Shown here: positions 35,240 to 43,994 of the stretch, one piece after another
Numbering within the stretch: position 1 is the first letter of the stretch
Layout: each line of letters opens with the position of its first letter
Assembly: GCA_031422295.1 (NCBI GenBank)
Contig: JANOQM010000064.1
Coordinates: 62,001 to 126,000 of the forward strand
Direction of reading: 5' to 3'
From: JANOMH01 sp031422295
GTDB lineage: Bacteria; Pseudomonadota; Alphaproteobacteria; Rhodobacterales; Rhodobacteraceae
Length of the DNA stretch: 64,000 bases
The notes under the pieces: generated by a model
Told to the model about the DNA's origin: nothing
Seen by the model: only the letters and a program-made list of their open reading frames with translations
Database searches by the model: none
Position numbers and translations under genes: made by a program

Positions 35240-36079
35240 ATGCCCGACATGCAAATGTCACCTCTCCCCCTTGCATTCCTGAAAATGCACGGTCTTGGCA
35301 ACGATTTTGTCGTGATCGACGAACGTGGGGTTGCGCCGTTTGTCACGACGGCCTTGGCCATCGCCCTTGCCGACCGGCACCGCGGGGTCGGGTTTGACCA
35401 GCTTGCGGTACTATCGCACCGGCAAGGGTCCGATGTGCATTTGACCTTTTGGAACGCAGATGGGTCGCATTCGGCCGCCTGCGGCAATGCCACGCGCTGC
35501 ATCGCCCGGCATGTCATGGTCGAGACGGGCAAAACTGCGCTGACCATCACCACCGACCGGGGCACATTGCTGGCGGTCGATGCGGGCAACGGCCTGACCT
35601 CGATCAACATGGGCCAACCCCGCATGGAATGGGACCAGATCCCATTGGCCAGCGCCATGGACACATTGCGCCTGCCCATCAACGGCACACCGACGGCCAC
35701 CAATATGGGCAATCCGCATTGCAGTTTTTTTGTCGAAGAGGTCGATATTGTCGACCTGACCACCTTTGGCCCCGCACATGAATACCACCCTTTGTTCCCC
35801 CAACGGACCAATGTGCAAATCGTGCAGGTCCTGTCGCGGACCCATTTGAAGATGCGAGTGTGGGAACGCGGCACCGGGATCACGCTCGCATCCGGCTCAT
35901 CGTCTTGCGCGGTCACCGTTGCCGCAGCCCGGCTGGGGCTGACCGAACGGGCGGTGCGGCTGGATTGCGACGGCGGAACCCTGCAGATCGACTGGCGCGA
36001 TGATGGGGTCTGGATGACCGGCCCTACCATGCATGCCTTTACCGGCACATTAACGCCGCAATTTCTGGCTCAGCTATGA
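35240..36079 (+). CDS. dapF: Diaminopimelate epimerase (DapF) with altered second active-site loop
   Basis: 279 residues. Converts LL- to meso-diaminopimelate for lysine and peptidoglycan. LKMHGLGNDFVVID, the family signature NADGSHSAACGNATR with the first catalytic Cys, MGNPHC and ERGTGITLA are all present. In well-studied DapF the second catalytic Cys sits in an ACGSGAC-type loop; here the loop reads ASGSSSC, so that Cys is Ser while the later Cys remains. The start is uncertain: ATGs at 35240, 35249 and 35255 all precede the first conserved strand and none has a strong ribosome site. I use 35240, which gives the usual length. The stop overlaps the mtaB start (ATGA). Confidence 0.92.
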   Translation: MPDMQMSPLPLAFLKMHGLGNDFVVIDERGVAPFVTTALAIALADRHRGVGFDQLAVLSHRQGSDVHLTFWNADGSHSAACGNATRCIARHVMVETGKTALTITTDRGTLLAVDAGNGLTSINMGQPRMEWDQIPLASAMDTLRLPINGTPTATNMGNPHCSFFVEEVDIVDLTTFGPAHEYHPLFPQRTNVQIVQVLSRTHLKMRVWERGTGITLASGSSSCAVTVAAARLGLTERAVRLDCDGGTLQIDWRDDGVWMTGPTMHAFTGTLTPQFLAQL

Positions 36080-37341
36080 GCGCCGCTGTTTTCAGCACCC
36101 TCGGCTGCCGCCTGAACGCCTATGAAACCGAGGCTATGAAGGACCTTGCCGCCAAGGCCGGGGTCCGGAACGCGGTCATTATCAACACCTGTGCGGTCAC
36201 GTCCGAGGCAGTGCGCAAGGCCCGGCAGGAAATCCGCAAACTGCGCCGTGATTATCCGACTGCCAAGATCATCGTCACCGGTTGCGCCGCGCAGACCGAA
36301 CCACAGACCTTTGCGGCCATGGCCGAGGTTGATTTGGTCATTGGCAATACTGAAAAGATGAATCCCGGCACATGGGCCGGTATGACCCCCGACCTGATCG
36401 GGCAGACTGAGCCTGTGCAGGTCAATGACATCATGTCAGTGACCGAAACCGCAGGGCATTTGATCGACGGTTTTGGGACCCGCGCCCGCGCCTATGTGCA
36501 GGTCCAAAATGGCTGCGACCACCGTTGCACCTTTTGCATCATCCCCTTCGGCCGGGGCAATTCCCGGTCGGTGCCTGCAGGCGTTGTTGTCGATCAAATC
36601 AAGCGGCTGCGCGACAAAGGCTATAACGAAGTGGTGTTGACCGGCGTTGATCTCACCTCTTGGGGGGCCGATCTGCCCGCCATGCCGCGCCTTGGCGATC
36701 TCGTGCTGCGCATCCTGAAACTGGTCCCCGATCTGCCGCGCCTGCGTATCTCGTCCATCGATTCCATCGAGGCTGATGACGCTCTGATGCAAGCCATCGC
36801 CACAGAACCCCGCCTGATGCCACACTTACATCTGTCGCTGCAGGCGGGCGACGACATGATCCTGAAGCGGATGAAGCGGCGGCACCTGCGCGACGATGCG
36901 ATCCGGTTCTGCCAAGACGCCCGCAAACTGCGCCCCGACATGACCTACGGTGCCGATATCATCGCTGGTTTCCCGACCGAAACCGAAGGCATGTTCGACA
37001 ATTCGCTGAAACTGATCGCTGACTGCGACCTGACATGGCTGCATGTTTTCCCTTATTCCCCCCGGCCCGGCACGCCAGCAGCAAAAATGCCGCCGGTCAA
37101 TGGCCGCGCTATCAAGGATCGGGCGACCCGGCTGCGGGCTGCAGGGGATGCACAGGTTACTAGACACCTCGCAGCCCAGATCGGTAAAATCCATCGTGTT
37201 CTGATGGAGAATCCTCACATGGGGCGGACCGAACAATTCACCGAAGTGATATTCGCACATGACCAACCCACCGGCCAGATTGTCCAAGGCCGGATCCGCG
37301 GCCAGACCAGCCAAAGTCTGATTGCATTTTCAGAGTTGTAA
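36076..37341 (+). CDS. mtaB: tRNA-t6A37 methylthiotransferase
   Basis: 421-residue radical-SAM methylthiotransferase of the MiaB family that makes ms2t6A at position 37 of ANN-decoding tRNAs. The N-terminal domain carries three Cys (FSTLGC, INTC, VTGC) for the auxiliary cluster, and the radical-SAM motif CDHRCTFC starts at C147. SIDSIEADD and DIIAGFPTETE are characteristic of the MtaB branch. The C-terminal TRAM-like region is short. The ATG overlaps the dapF stop by 4 bases, an arrangement that suggests coupled translation. Confidence 0.94.
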   Translation: MSAAVFSTLGCRLNAYETEAMKDLAAKAGVRNAVIINTCAVTSEAVRKARQEIRKLRRDYPTAKIIVTGCAAQTEPQTFAAMAEVDLVIGNTEKMNPGTWAGMTPDLIGQTEPVQVNDIMSVTETAGHLIDGFGTRARAYVQVQNGCDHRCTFCIIPFGRGNSRSVPAGVVVDQIKRLRDKGYNEVVLTGVDLTSWGADLPAMPRLGDLVLRILKLVPDLPRLRISSIDSIEADDALMQAIATEPRLMPHLHLSLQAGDDMILKRMKRRHLRDDAIRFCQDARKLRPDMTYGADIIAGFPTETEGMFDNSLKLIADCDLTWLHVFPYSPRPGTPAAKMPPVNGRAIKDRATRLRAAGDAQVTRHLAAQIGKIHRVLMENPHMGRTEQFTEVIFAHDQPTGQIVQGRIRGQTSQSLIAFSEL

Positions 37342-37370
37342 AAATACCTCCGCCGGAGGCTGCGACCTTT
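37339..37370. repeat. Dispersed GC-rich/AT repeat, copy D (reverse orientation)
   Basis: Immediately after the mtaB stop. In reverse orientation it contains GCCTCCGGCGGAGGTATTTTT, a close relative of the element at 52708, 58563 and 58721. The core CCTCCGGCGGAGG is itself palindromic. Placement right after a stop suggests a transcription-ending or mRNA-stabilising role. Confidence 0.6.
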
Positions 37371-37392
37371 CGGCAAAACTGGAAGTCCTAGA

Positions 37393-38016
37393 ATGTACCC
37401 AAACCCGATTTTCCGTCAGGCCGACGTGCTACAAAACCTTGGCTTTGCCCGCGACCGTGCCTTTGGCATCTTGTCGATCAACGGTGACCAAGGCCCGCAA
37501 ATGGCGCATATTCCGTTCCTTTTGAATGCCGCGGGCGATCAGGCCGACCTGCATCTCGTCCGCTCGAACCCCATCGCCCGCGCACTGGCCGCCCCGCAAC
37601 AGGCCGTTATCGCGATTAGCGGGCCTGACGGCTATATCTCGCCCGATTGGTACGGGGTGCCTGATCAGGTGCCGACATGGAATTACGTCGCCGTGCATTT
37701 GCGCGGCAGGCTGGAGTTGCTGCCGCAAGACGACATGCGCGATATGCTGGACCGACAGTCTGCGCATTTCGAAAACCAGCTTTTGCCCAAAAACCCGTGG
37801 AAAACAACTAAAATGACACCCGATGTGCGGGACCGGATGATGCGGCAGATTGTGCCCTGCCGTCTGACAATCACTTCGGTCAGTGGCACGTGGAAACTGG
37901 GCCAGAACAAGCCGGATGCGGTGCGGGAACGCGCTGCAGGTCAGGTCCGCTCGGCCCATATTGGCACCGAAACCGCCTTACTTGCGGCCTTGATGTTGGC
38001 CCCGCCAAAAGCCTAA
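37393..38016 (+). CDS. PaiB-like FMN-binding protein
   Basis: 207-residue protein of the PaiB/FMN-binding split-barrel family. Typical features are MYPNPIF at the start, the AHIPFLL and HLVRSNP strands, SPDWYG...VPTWNYVAVH in the middle and the helical GTWKLGQNKP tail. PaiB was described as a negative regulator of protease and sporulation genes, but most homologues probably just bind flavin; the actual role here is unknown. Flanked by mtaB upstream and a GST gene 30 bases downstream, all in one direction. Confidence 0.88.
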   Translation: MYPNPIFRQADVLQNLGFARDRAFGILSINGDQGPQMAHIPFLLNAAGDQADLHLVRSNPIARALAAPQQAVIAISGPDGYISPDWYGVPDQVPTWNYVAVHLRGRLELLPQDDMRDMLDRQSAHFENQLLPKNPWKTTKMTPDVRDRMMRQIVPCRLTITSVSGTWKLGQNKPDAVRERAAGQVRSAHIGTETALLAALMLAPPKA

Positions 38017-38046
38017 GGTGTGCGACCCGAATTAAGGCCGCCTCAC

Positions 38047-38649
38047 ATGCAACTACTCATGGCTCCTGCCTCACCTTTTGTGCGCAAAGTGCGCGTCACC
38101 TTGCGCGAAACCAAGCTGTTGGATCAAGTTGACGAGGTCAACGTGAACACCACGCCCATTGCATCCGACCCGGTTGTCGTGGCCGCCAACCCCACCGGCA
38201 AAATCCCCGCCCTGATCCGCGATGACGGCCCCGCGATTTATGACAGCCGGGTCATCACCCGCTATCTGGATGCCCGCGCCAAAACCAACCTGTACCCCGC
38301 AAACAGCCTGTGGGAGGTTCTGACGCTTGAAGCAACTGCAGATGCGATCATGGATGCGGCTGTCCTGCTGATCTATGAGGTCAGGTTTCGATTGCCCGAA
38401 ATGCAGTCACCCGACTGGATGGGTGGCCAATGGGCAAAGATCACGCGCGGATTGGATGCACTTGAGGACCGCTGGCTGTCGCATCTGGCCGGACCGCTGC
38501 ATATCGGCCAAATTGGCACCGGCTGCGCCTTGGGATATCTGGATTTTCGGCACGACAGCTATGACTGGCGCGCCGACCGACCGGGATTGTCGATGTGGTA
38601 TGTCAACTTTGCACAACGCCAAAGCATGCGGGACACTGCACCAGCTTGA
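38047..38649 (+). CDS. Glutathione S-transferase family protein
   Basis: About 200 residues. The thioredoxin-like N-domain (MAPASPFVRKVRVTLRET, NPTGKIPALI and YDSRVITRYLD) binds glutathione; an all-helical C-domain follows. The Ser in ASPF is a plausible thiol-activating residue. The start at 38047 puts AAGG 9 bases upstream; an in-frame ATG at 38020 adds nine residues without conservation. Substrate unknown. The region directly after it is decayed. Confidence 0.88.
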   Translation: MQLLMAPASPFVRKVRVTLRETKLLDQVDEVNVNTTPIASDPVVVAANPTGKIPALIRDDGPAIYDSRVITRYLDARAKTNLYPANSLWEVLTLEATADAIMDAAVLLIYEVRFRLPEMQSPDWMGGQWAKITRGLDALEDRWLSHLAGPLHIGQIGTGCALGYLDFRHDSYDWRADRPGLSMWYVNFAQRQSMRDTAPA

Positions 38650-38759
38650 TTTTACACATTTGACCGTTGGCGTGATCCGACCGCGACGCCGTTGCGCCGG
38701 GTTGCGGTCGCGCCGGGCAAGCGGCGCAGTTGTTGCCGCTATGGCAGTTTTCTGTGCAG

Positions 38760-39404
38760 GGTAACGCATTTGGTTTTGGGCAGCCCGACCGGGGCGCGGG
38801 GGTTCTATTTTGCCGCACCCATTTCCGGGCCGGATGCCGCGGCGCGGATGAAGTGATCGCCGTATTTGACCCCGATGGGATGTTGTTTTTATCGACGACT
38901 TCCAGCTGATTGTTCCATAGTTTGCGCCGCTATCAGCCCAACGGCGGGCTGTGATTTTGACGCAGGGCTGGTATAGCGATGTGCCGATGGGCGATCTCGG
39001 CCCGACGCGGCAGAAGGTCGGCGGAATCGCTATTTGGCGGTTGGGCCAACAGGGGAATGGGCCGGTTGATTATGTCGGCGCCCGCACGTTTATGCCGCAG
39101 GCCGATCTGGTACAGGCCGGAAAGCTTGCCGCACTGGGCCAGATTTCAGCCGCCTTAAGCGACGCGATCAATCAGCCGGTGGCCGCCATGCGCAATCATG
39201 CTACCATGTCCCGCGCGTTGATCGACCGGGGCGCAGGTACGGGCATCTACCGAACGGGCCCTGGATTTAGCCAGGTTCAACGTGAGGGCGTTCGGGACCG
39301 CGTCCGAGGCGCTGACCCAGATCACAGGCCATGCCAAGGTGTATCTGGCCGTCAATGCCCAGCCATTTTCGATCACAGCCCTGACCGCCGTTTTTCGCCG
39401 CGCG
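38760..39404 (+). pseudogene. Decayed DctB-type sensor histidine kinase
   Basis: Fragments of a C4-dicarboxylate-type sensor kinase can be read in order but in different frames. First is a periplasmic sensor piece VLGSPTGARGFYFAAPI ending at a stop. Next, in another frame, is VIAVFDPDGMLFLSTTSS and a stop. Then comes the dimerisation helix LVQAGKLAALGQISAALSDAINQP, in which the phospho-accepting His is Asp, and after a further shift LDLARFNVRAFGTASEALTQ. No ATPase domain remains. The several frame changes, two stops and lost His show a non-functional remnant. A formally open frame runs from 38951 but joins unrelated pieces. Confidence 0.75.
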
Positions 39405-39757
39405 ATGGACAACCGCTATCGACGGCTATCAAATGGCCCGGCAAGGCTGGCACCGCCTTGGCCGTGGCGGCGCTGGGGTCATTCTTTGCCGGAACCGTCG
39501 CCACGATCCTTGTCGCCGTGCTGGCACCGCCGCTGACCGTGATCGCCTTGAAATTTGGCGCCGCTCAGTATTTTTCGCTTATGCTGCTGGGTCTGGTGTC
39601 AACCATTGCACTGGTGCACGGGTCGATTCCAAATGCATTGGCGATGATTCTGGCGCGCGGCAATCCAACGGTTTTCTTGGCCGTGCCAGTCAACTTGCTG
39701 CTGCTGTCACCACAATTACGGCGCAAGCGGGATGAGGTTTTTGTTGAAGGCGATTAG
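39405..39757 (+). pseudogene. Remnant of a TctA-type tripartite tricarboxylate transporter subunit
   Basis: A piece of the large membrane subunit of a TTT transporter: IDGYQMARQG in one frame, then after a one-step frame change KAGTALAVAALGSFFAGTVATIL...PPLTVIALKFGAAQYFSLMLLGL. The frame then jumps to what looks like the extreme C-terminus (ARGNPTVFLAVPVNLLLL, then charged residues), so hundreds of residues between are deleted. It directly abuts the kinase remnant, consistent with a former TTT transporter and its sensor that has collapsed by deletion. Confidence 0.65.
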
Positions 39758-39792
39758 ACCTGACTGGCGGGCTGCGCCCTTACCCAGAATCC

Positions 39793-40437
39793 TTAGAACT
39801 TGAACCCGACCCCAATGTTGATCGCATTCGTGATAATATTGGTTTCCAACGTCCCGCCCGAGTCAAGATCAGCACTATTGACTGAGTAGGTGCCTTTATA
39901 CTCGCCGAACACCGACCATTGGTCATTGATCGGATAGCTGGCCCCGGCCATCCATGCCACAGCCGGGCCGGTCAACTGATAGCCAAAGGTCTGCGATCCG
40001 TTTTTGGTCACTTCGACATGCGGGACGGCCACACCGATACCGCCACCGACATATGGGGTAAACCCGGCAAAAGCATCTTCCCAACGACGAAAGCCATTCA
40101 CGGTCAGGATGTTCAGCCCATCGGTGAATTCCAGCACGTCATAGCCATTGTCCAGCAATGTGGCTGCATCCGCATAGACTTTGGTATGGTTCAGTTCGAC
40201 CCCAAAACCATAATTGCCGTTCTGCCACCATGTCGCCCGGATGCCGTAATGCGGTGGGGCCTCAAACGACAGACCGTCCCAGCCTGCAGTAAACTCCTCG
40301 TTGGGGATCAGAGGATCACCCGTCACCGAAACAACTGAATGCGGGGCCGTCTGGATGCCGCCGTAAAAGCTCAATTCGACCTCGGCCTGTGCCATGACTG
40401 GAACCAATAGAAAAACTGTGGCAAGGCGCAGGAACAT
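39793..40437 (-). CDS. Small outer-membrane beta-barrel protein
   Basis: 214 residues with a signal peptide (MFLRLATVFLLVPVMAQA), followed by alternating beta strands of the OmpA/OmpW-like eight-stranded type (ELSFYGGIQTAP, YGIRATWW, FTPYVGGGIGVAVPHVEV, WSVFGEYKGTYSV) and a terminal Phe (INIGVGFKF) recognised by BAM. The start is set by AAGGAG 8 bases upstream of the ATG at 40437, well inside a longer open frame. Porin-like or lipid-interacting role is possible; no ligand can be assigned. A GFA-family gene lies upstream on the same strand. Confidence 0.85.
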   Translation of the reverse strand: MFLRLATVFLLVPVMAQAEVELSFYGGIQTAPHSVVSVTGDPLIPNEEFTAGWDGLSFEAPPHYGIRATWWQNGNYGFGVELNHTKVYADAATLLDNGYDVLEFTDGLNILTVNGFRRWEDAFAGFTPYVGGGIGVAVPHVEVTKNGSQTFGYQLTGPAVAWMAGASYPINDQWSVFGEYKGTYSVNSADLDSGGTLETNIITNAINIGVGFKF

Positions 40438-40546
40438 CGGCAAAACTCCTTCTTCTGACGTTATGTAGCCAAAAAAGCGTGGCCCAGCAATGGCCGGGCC
40501 GGTCACAACCGCGCCAGTGACAAAGGTTTGCGGGTTTATGATGCGC

Positions 40547-40918
40547 CTAGTCCAGAAATTCCCAAGTGTCGGCCCCATCAAAGCGCCGCACCCTGATACC
40601 TGCATAATCAGTTGGTTCCGCCATGCGCATATTTACGGCGATGCGTCCAAGGTTCGGATCATCCGGTGCAGTGGCCAGCGACAGCCAATGCGTCGTGCTG
40701 CCGCAGATGTTGCAACTATGCGTGGCCAACGTTTGGTCGCCCTGTACATAGGCAAGGGTCGCACCGGCTGCGGCAATGACCGTCACATTTGCCAGCGTTC
40801 CATAGGCCCAAAGGCCGGAAATCCTCCGGCAGAGTGTACAGTTACAGGATGTCAACTTGTCCGGCACGCCGTTAAAATCCCACTGAACCGCCCCGCAATG
40901 GCAACTTCCGTGTATCAT
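40547..40918 (-). CDS. GFA-family (glutathione-dependent formaldehyde-activating enzyme-like) zinc protein
   Basis: 123 residues with the Mss4-like zinc fold. Ligand sets are C6/C8, C25/C27/C30 and C69/C72 (GSCHCG, SCNCTLC, HSCNICG). Family members bind zinc and were linked to glutathione-formaldehyde condensation, a role now doubted for many; function here is unassigned. Divergent from petA across about 200 bases that must hold both promoters. Confidence 0.88.
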   Translation of the reverse strand: MIHGSCHCGAVQWDFNGVPDKLTSCNCTLCRRISGLWAYGTLANVTVIAAAGATLAYVQGDQTLATHSCNICGSTTHWLSLATAPDDPNLGRIAVNMRMAEPTDYAGIRVRRFDGADTWEFLD

Positions 40919-41118
40919 CCGCCACCCCTTCGTTGTTTGTTAGGACTAGTCTGACATGCCTGCGCCTTAATGTCCGCTGGACTGACAGGAAATTGCTGGT
41001 TAAACACCGGCAAAACGGAAGACGGCAACCGTGTTCCGGCGATTATTTTTTAAAGGGTTCCAAAACCTGTGGCTTTTGGTCCCAGACGGCCCGGAAATGT
41101 CCAAAGGAGCACCCACCC

Positions 41119-41679
41119 GTGTCTGATGAAGATCCAAAAGGCACCCGCCGCGACTTTCTTTACTATGCCACCGCAGGGTCGGGCGCAGTGGTTGCCGGGG
41201 CAGCGGTTTGGCCATTGGTAAACCAAATGAACCCTTCGGCCGACGTCAAAGCGCTGGCGTCAATTCGCGTGGATATCTCGGCCATCGAACCGGGCACTCA
41301 ACTGACAGTTTTGTGGCAGGGCAAACCCGTGTTCATCCGGTCCCGCACAGCCGAGGAAATCGCCGCGGCACGCGAAACCCCGGTGGAAGATTTGGTCGAC
41401 CAATTGGCCGAAAACGATAATCTGGCTGATGTCGAAAGCCTTGCGACCGATGAAAACCGCGCGCTGTCCGCGGACGGCACCTGGCTGGTCACAATGGGCG
41501 TCTGTACCCATCTGGGCTGTGTGCCTTTGGGCAACGACGGCGATTTTGGTGGCTGGTATTGCCCGTGTCACGGGTCGCACTACGATACATCGGGTCGGAT
41601 CCGCAAAGGGCCCGCGCCGCGAAATCTGCTTGTCCCCGTCGCGTCCTTTGTGGACGAACTCACCATTCAGCTCGGGTAA
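41119..41679 (+). CDS. petA: Ubiquinol-cytochrome c reductase Rieske iron-sulfur subunit
   Basis: 186-residue Rieske subunit of the bc1 complex, which moves an electron from quinol to cytochrome c1. An N-terminal twin-arginine type anchor (GTRRDFLYYATAGSGAVVAG) tethers it to the membrane. Cluster ligands lie in CTHLGC (C129, H131, with C134 for the disulfide) and CPCHGSHYD (C148, H151). The start is GTG at 41119 with AGGAG 9 bases upstream. A longer open frame to 40933 would place unrelated residues before the Tat motif. First gene of petABC. Confidence 0.97.
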   Translation: MSDEDPKGTRRDFLYYATAGSGAVVAGAAVWPLVNQMNPSADVKALASIRVDISAIEPGTQLTVLWQGKPVFIRSRTAEEIAAARETPVEDLVDQLAENDNLADVESLATDENRALSADGTWLVTMGVCTHLGCVPLGNDGDFGGWYCPCHGSHYDTSGRIRKGPAPRNLLVPVASFVDELTIQLG

Positions 41680-41690
41680 GGAGCCATCTT

Positions 41691-43034
41691 ATGGGCGGTA
41701 TTCCCCACGACCATTACGAACCCAAATCCGGCGGCGAAAAGTGGCTTTACAGCCGCTTACCGATTGTGGGGCTGTTGTACGACACAGTCATGGCGCCGAC
41801 CCCCAAGAACCTGAACTGGATGTGGATCTGGGGGATTGTGTTGACCTTTACGCTGGTCCTGCAAATCGTCACCGGGATCGTGTTGGTGATGCATTACACA
41901 CCGCATGTGGACATGGCCTTTGCATCGGTCGAACATATCATGCGCGATGTAAACGGCGGGGCCATGATCCGCTATTTCCACATGAACGGGGCGTCGCTGT
42001 TCTTTTTCGCCGTCTATGCCCATATTTTCCGCGGACTTTATTACGGGTCGTACAAAGCCCCGCGTGAAGTTACCTGGATCATTGGCATGCTGATTTACCT
42101 GTTGATGATGGCAACGGCATTCATGGGCTATGTGTTGCCCTGGGGCCAGATGTCTTTCCACGGAACGGCAGTGATTACCGGTCTGTTCGGCGCTATCCCG
42201 TTTGTAGGCGAGGCGCTGCAAACGTGGCTGCTGGGCGCAGGCGCTGTGGGTCAACCGGCGTTGAACCGGTTCTTTTCACTCCATTACCTGATGCCTTTCG
42301 TCATTCTCGGGCTGGTCATCCTCCACATCTGGGCCTTTCACACCACTGGCAACAACAACCCCACCGGGGTTGAGGTGCGGCGCACGTCCAAGGCCGATGC
42401 CGAAAAAGACACCCTGCCGTTCTGGCCTTATTTCGTGATCAAAGACCTGTTTGCGCTGGCGATTATTCTGGCGGTTTTCATGGCAATTGTCGGGTTCATG
42501 CCGAACTATCTGGGTCACCCTGATAACTACATCATGGCCAATCCGCTGGCCACGCCCACCCATATCGTGCCGGAATGGTATTTCCTGCCATTCTACGCAA
42601 TCCTGCGTGCCTTCACCGGCGACGTCTGGGTGGTAATGTTTGTCGAATGGATCAGCTTTGGGATCGTCGATGCCAAGTTCTTTGGTGTGCTGGCGATGTT
42701 CGGATCAATTGCCGTTTTGGCGCTGGCACCGTGGCTGGATACGTCGTCGGTCCGGTCCGGGCGCTACCGGCCCATGTTCAAGATGTGGTTCGCAGTGCTG
42801 GTCGTCGACTTTGTGGTACTGATGTGGGTGGGGGCGATGCCTGCCGAAGGGATTTATCCGTACATCTCGCTAATCGGCGCGGCTTACTGGTTTGGTTACT
42901 TTCTGGTAATCCTGCCGCTGCTAGGGGTCATCGAAAAACCACTGACCCCGCCCGCAACCATCGAAGACGACTTCAATGCGCACTACGGCACCTCAATGGC
43001 GGGCGGTACATCCGCTGCGACCCCGGCCGAGTGA
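41691..43034 (+). CDS. petB: Cytochrome b subunit of the bc1 complex
   Basis: 447-residue membrane protein with the hallmark Qo-site PEWY (HIVPEWYFLPFYAILRA), the b-heme helices (LQIVTGIVLVMHYTPH, NGASLFFFAVYAHIFRGLYY), the WGQMSFHGTAVITGLF loop and eight hydrophobic helices. The start has AAGGAG immediately upstream, 11 bases after petA. It houses both b hemes and the two quinone sites. The stop overlaps a GTG in frame with petC. Confidence 0.97.
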   Translation: MGGIPHDHYEPKSGGEKWLYSRLPIVGLLYDTVMAPTPKNLNWMWIWGIVLTFTLVLQIVTGIVLVMHYTPHVDMAFASVEHIMRDVNGGAMIRYFHMNGASLFFFAVYAHIFRGLYYGSYKAPREVTWIIGMLIYLLMMATAFMGYVLPWGQMSFHGTAVITGLFGAIPFVGEALQTWLLGAGAVGQPALNRFFSLHYLMPFVILGLVILHIWAFHTTGNNNPTGVEVRRTSKADAEKDTLPFWPYFVIKDLFALAIILAVFMAIVGFMPNYLGHPDNYIMANPLATPTHIVPEWYFLPFYAILRAFTGDVWVVMFVEWISFGIVDAKFFGVLAMFGSIAVLALAPWLDTSSVRSGRYRPMFKMWFAVLVVDFVVLMWVGAMPAEGIYPYISLIGAAYWFGYFLVILPLLGVIEKPLTPPATIEDDFNAHYGTSMAGGTSAATPAE

Positions 43035-43051
43035 AAAAGGATCACAAACTC

Positions 43052-43903
43052 ATGTTCCTCAGAACACTCACACTGACGACCGCCTTGGCGCTGTCATCCG
43101 GCGCGGCGATGGCCGAGGCGGAAACCCATATCACCGACTTTGCCTTTCCGTTCGAAGGGCCGTTTGGCAGCTTTGACACCAATCAGTTGCAACGCGGCCT
43201 GCAGATTTTCACCGAAATCTGTTCGAACTGCCACGGGATCAACCGCGTGGCATTGCGCACGCTGGCCGAAGAAGGCGGGCCTTCCCTGCCCGAAGACCAG
43301 ATGCGCGCCTATGCCGAAGGGATCAAGGTGTTCGATCAGGCCCTGTTTGAAGGCGAGGGTGACTACCGGCCCGCCACGCCAGCGGATTACTTTCCCGCCG
43401 GGGCAATGGCCGCAGCGCCCGATTTGTCGCTGATGGCCAAGGCCCGCGCCGGATTTCACGGCCCCTACGGCACCGGCCTGTCCCAGTTGGTCAACGGCAT
43501 GGGCGGACCGGAGTACATCGCCTCGTTGCTGTCCGGATACGAGGATCCGCCTGCCTGCGCACCAGAGGATATGGAAGGTTATTACAATACGGCCTTTGCC
43601 AATGGCGGGTTTCCGGACAGCTGCAAAGATGAGGAAGGCGAACATACCGTTCCGGGCAGCTGGATCGCGATGGCGCAGCCGTTGTATGGCGAAGATATCG
43701 ACTTTGCCGATGAACATTCCAACGAACTGGAATCCGAGGCGCAGGACGTGGCCGCATTCCTGATGTGGACGGCCGAGCCGCATCTTGTCGCGCGCAAACA
43801 GGCCGGGCTGACCGGGGTTATCTTTCTGGCGGCATTGTCAGTGTTGCTTTACCTGACCAACAAACGGCTCTGGGCCCCACACAAACGCGCGCATGACGCT
43901 TAA
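43052..43903 (+). CDS. petC: Cytochrome c1 of the bc1 complex
   Basis: 283 residues. Signal peptide (LTLTTALALSSGAAMAEA), heme-c motif CSNCH (C57, C60, H61) and a single C-terminal transmembrane helix (GVIFLAALSVLLYLTNKRLW) that anchors it to the periplasmic face. The ATG at 43052 has AAGGA 10 bases upstream; a GTG at 43031 overlapping the petB stop would add seven residues. Completes petABC; a palindromic repeat follows directly. Confidence 0.96.
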   Translation: MFLRTLTLTTALALSSGAAMAEAETHITDFAFPFEGPFGSFDTNQLQRGLQIFTEICSNCHGINRVALRTLAEEGGPSLPEDQMRAYAEGIKVFDQALFEGEGDYRPATPADYFPAGAMAAAPDLSLMAKARAGFHGPYGTGLSQLVNGMGGPEYIASLLSGYEDPPACAPEDMEGYYNTAFANGGFPDSCKDEEGEHTVPGSWIAMAQPLYGEDIDFADEHSNELESEAQDVAAFLMWTAEPHLVARKQAGLTGVIFLAALSVLLYLTNKRLWAPHKRAHDA

Positions 43904-43915
43904 AGGGTGACGTAA

Positions 43916-43994
43916 GGTGGGTTTTAACCCACCCTGCTTCCCAATCTGGTAATCCTGCGGCCATGTGTGGCCCGTAAGGTGGGTTTTAACCCAC
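43916..43994. repeat. Two copies of an 18-base palindromic repeat between petC and thiQ
   Basis: GGTGGGTTTTAACCCACC is found at 43916-43933 and, with one changed end base, at 43978-43994, each preceded by GTAA. Each copy can fold into a hairpin of seven or eight pairs. The second copy contains the TAA stop codon of thiQ on the minus strand. Placed between convergent genes, they may act as a bidirectional terminator or belong to a REP-like family. Confidence 0.8.

Noticed and set aside
38951..39757. Open frame of 268 codons that could be called a histidine kinase or membrane protein
   Set aside because: Its parts belong to two unrelated decayed genes read partly out of frame; the kinase His is lost and no ATPase domain exists.
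40933..41118. Longer Rieske protein starting at 40933
   Set aside because: The extra 62 residues are not Rieske-like; a GTG at 41119 with AGGAG gives the correct Tat-anchored N-terminus.
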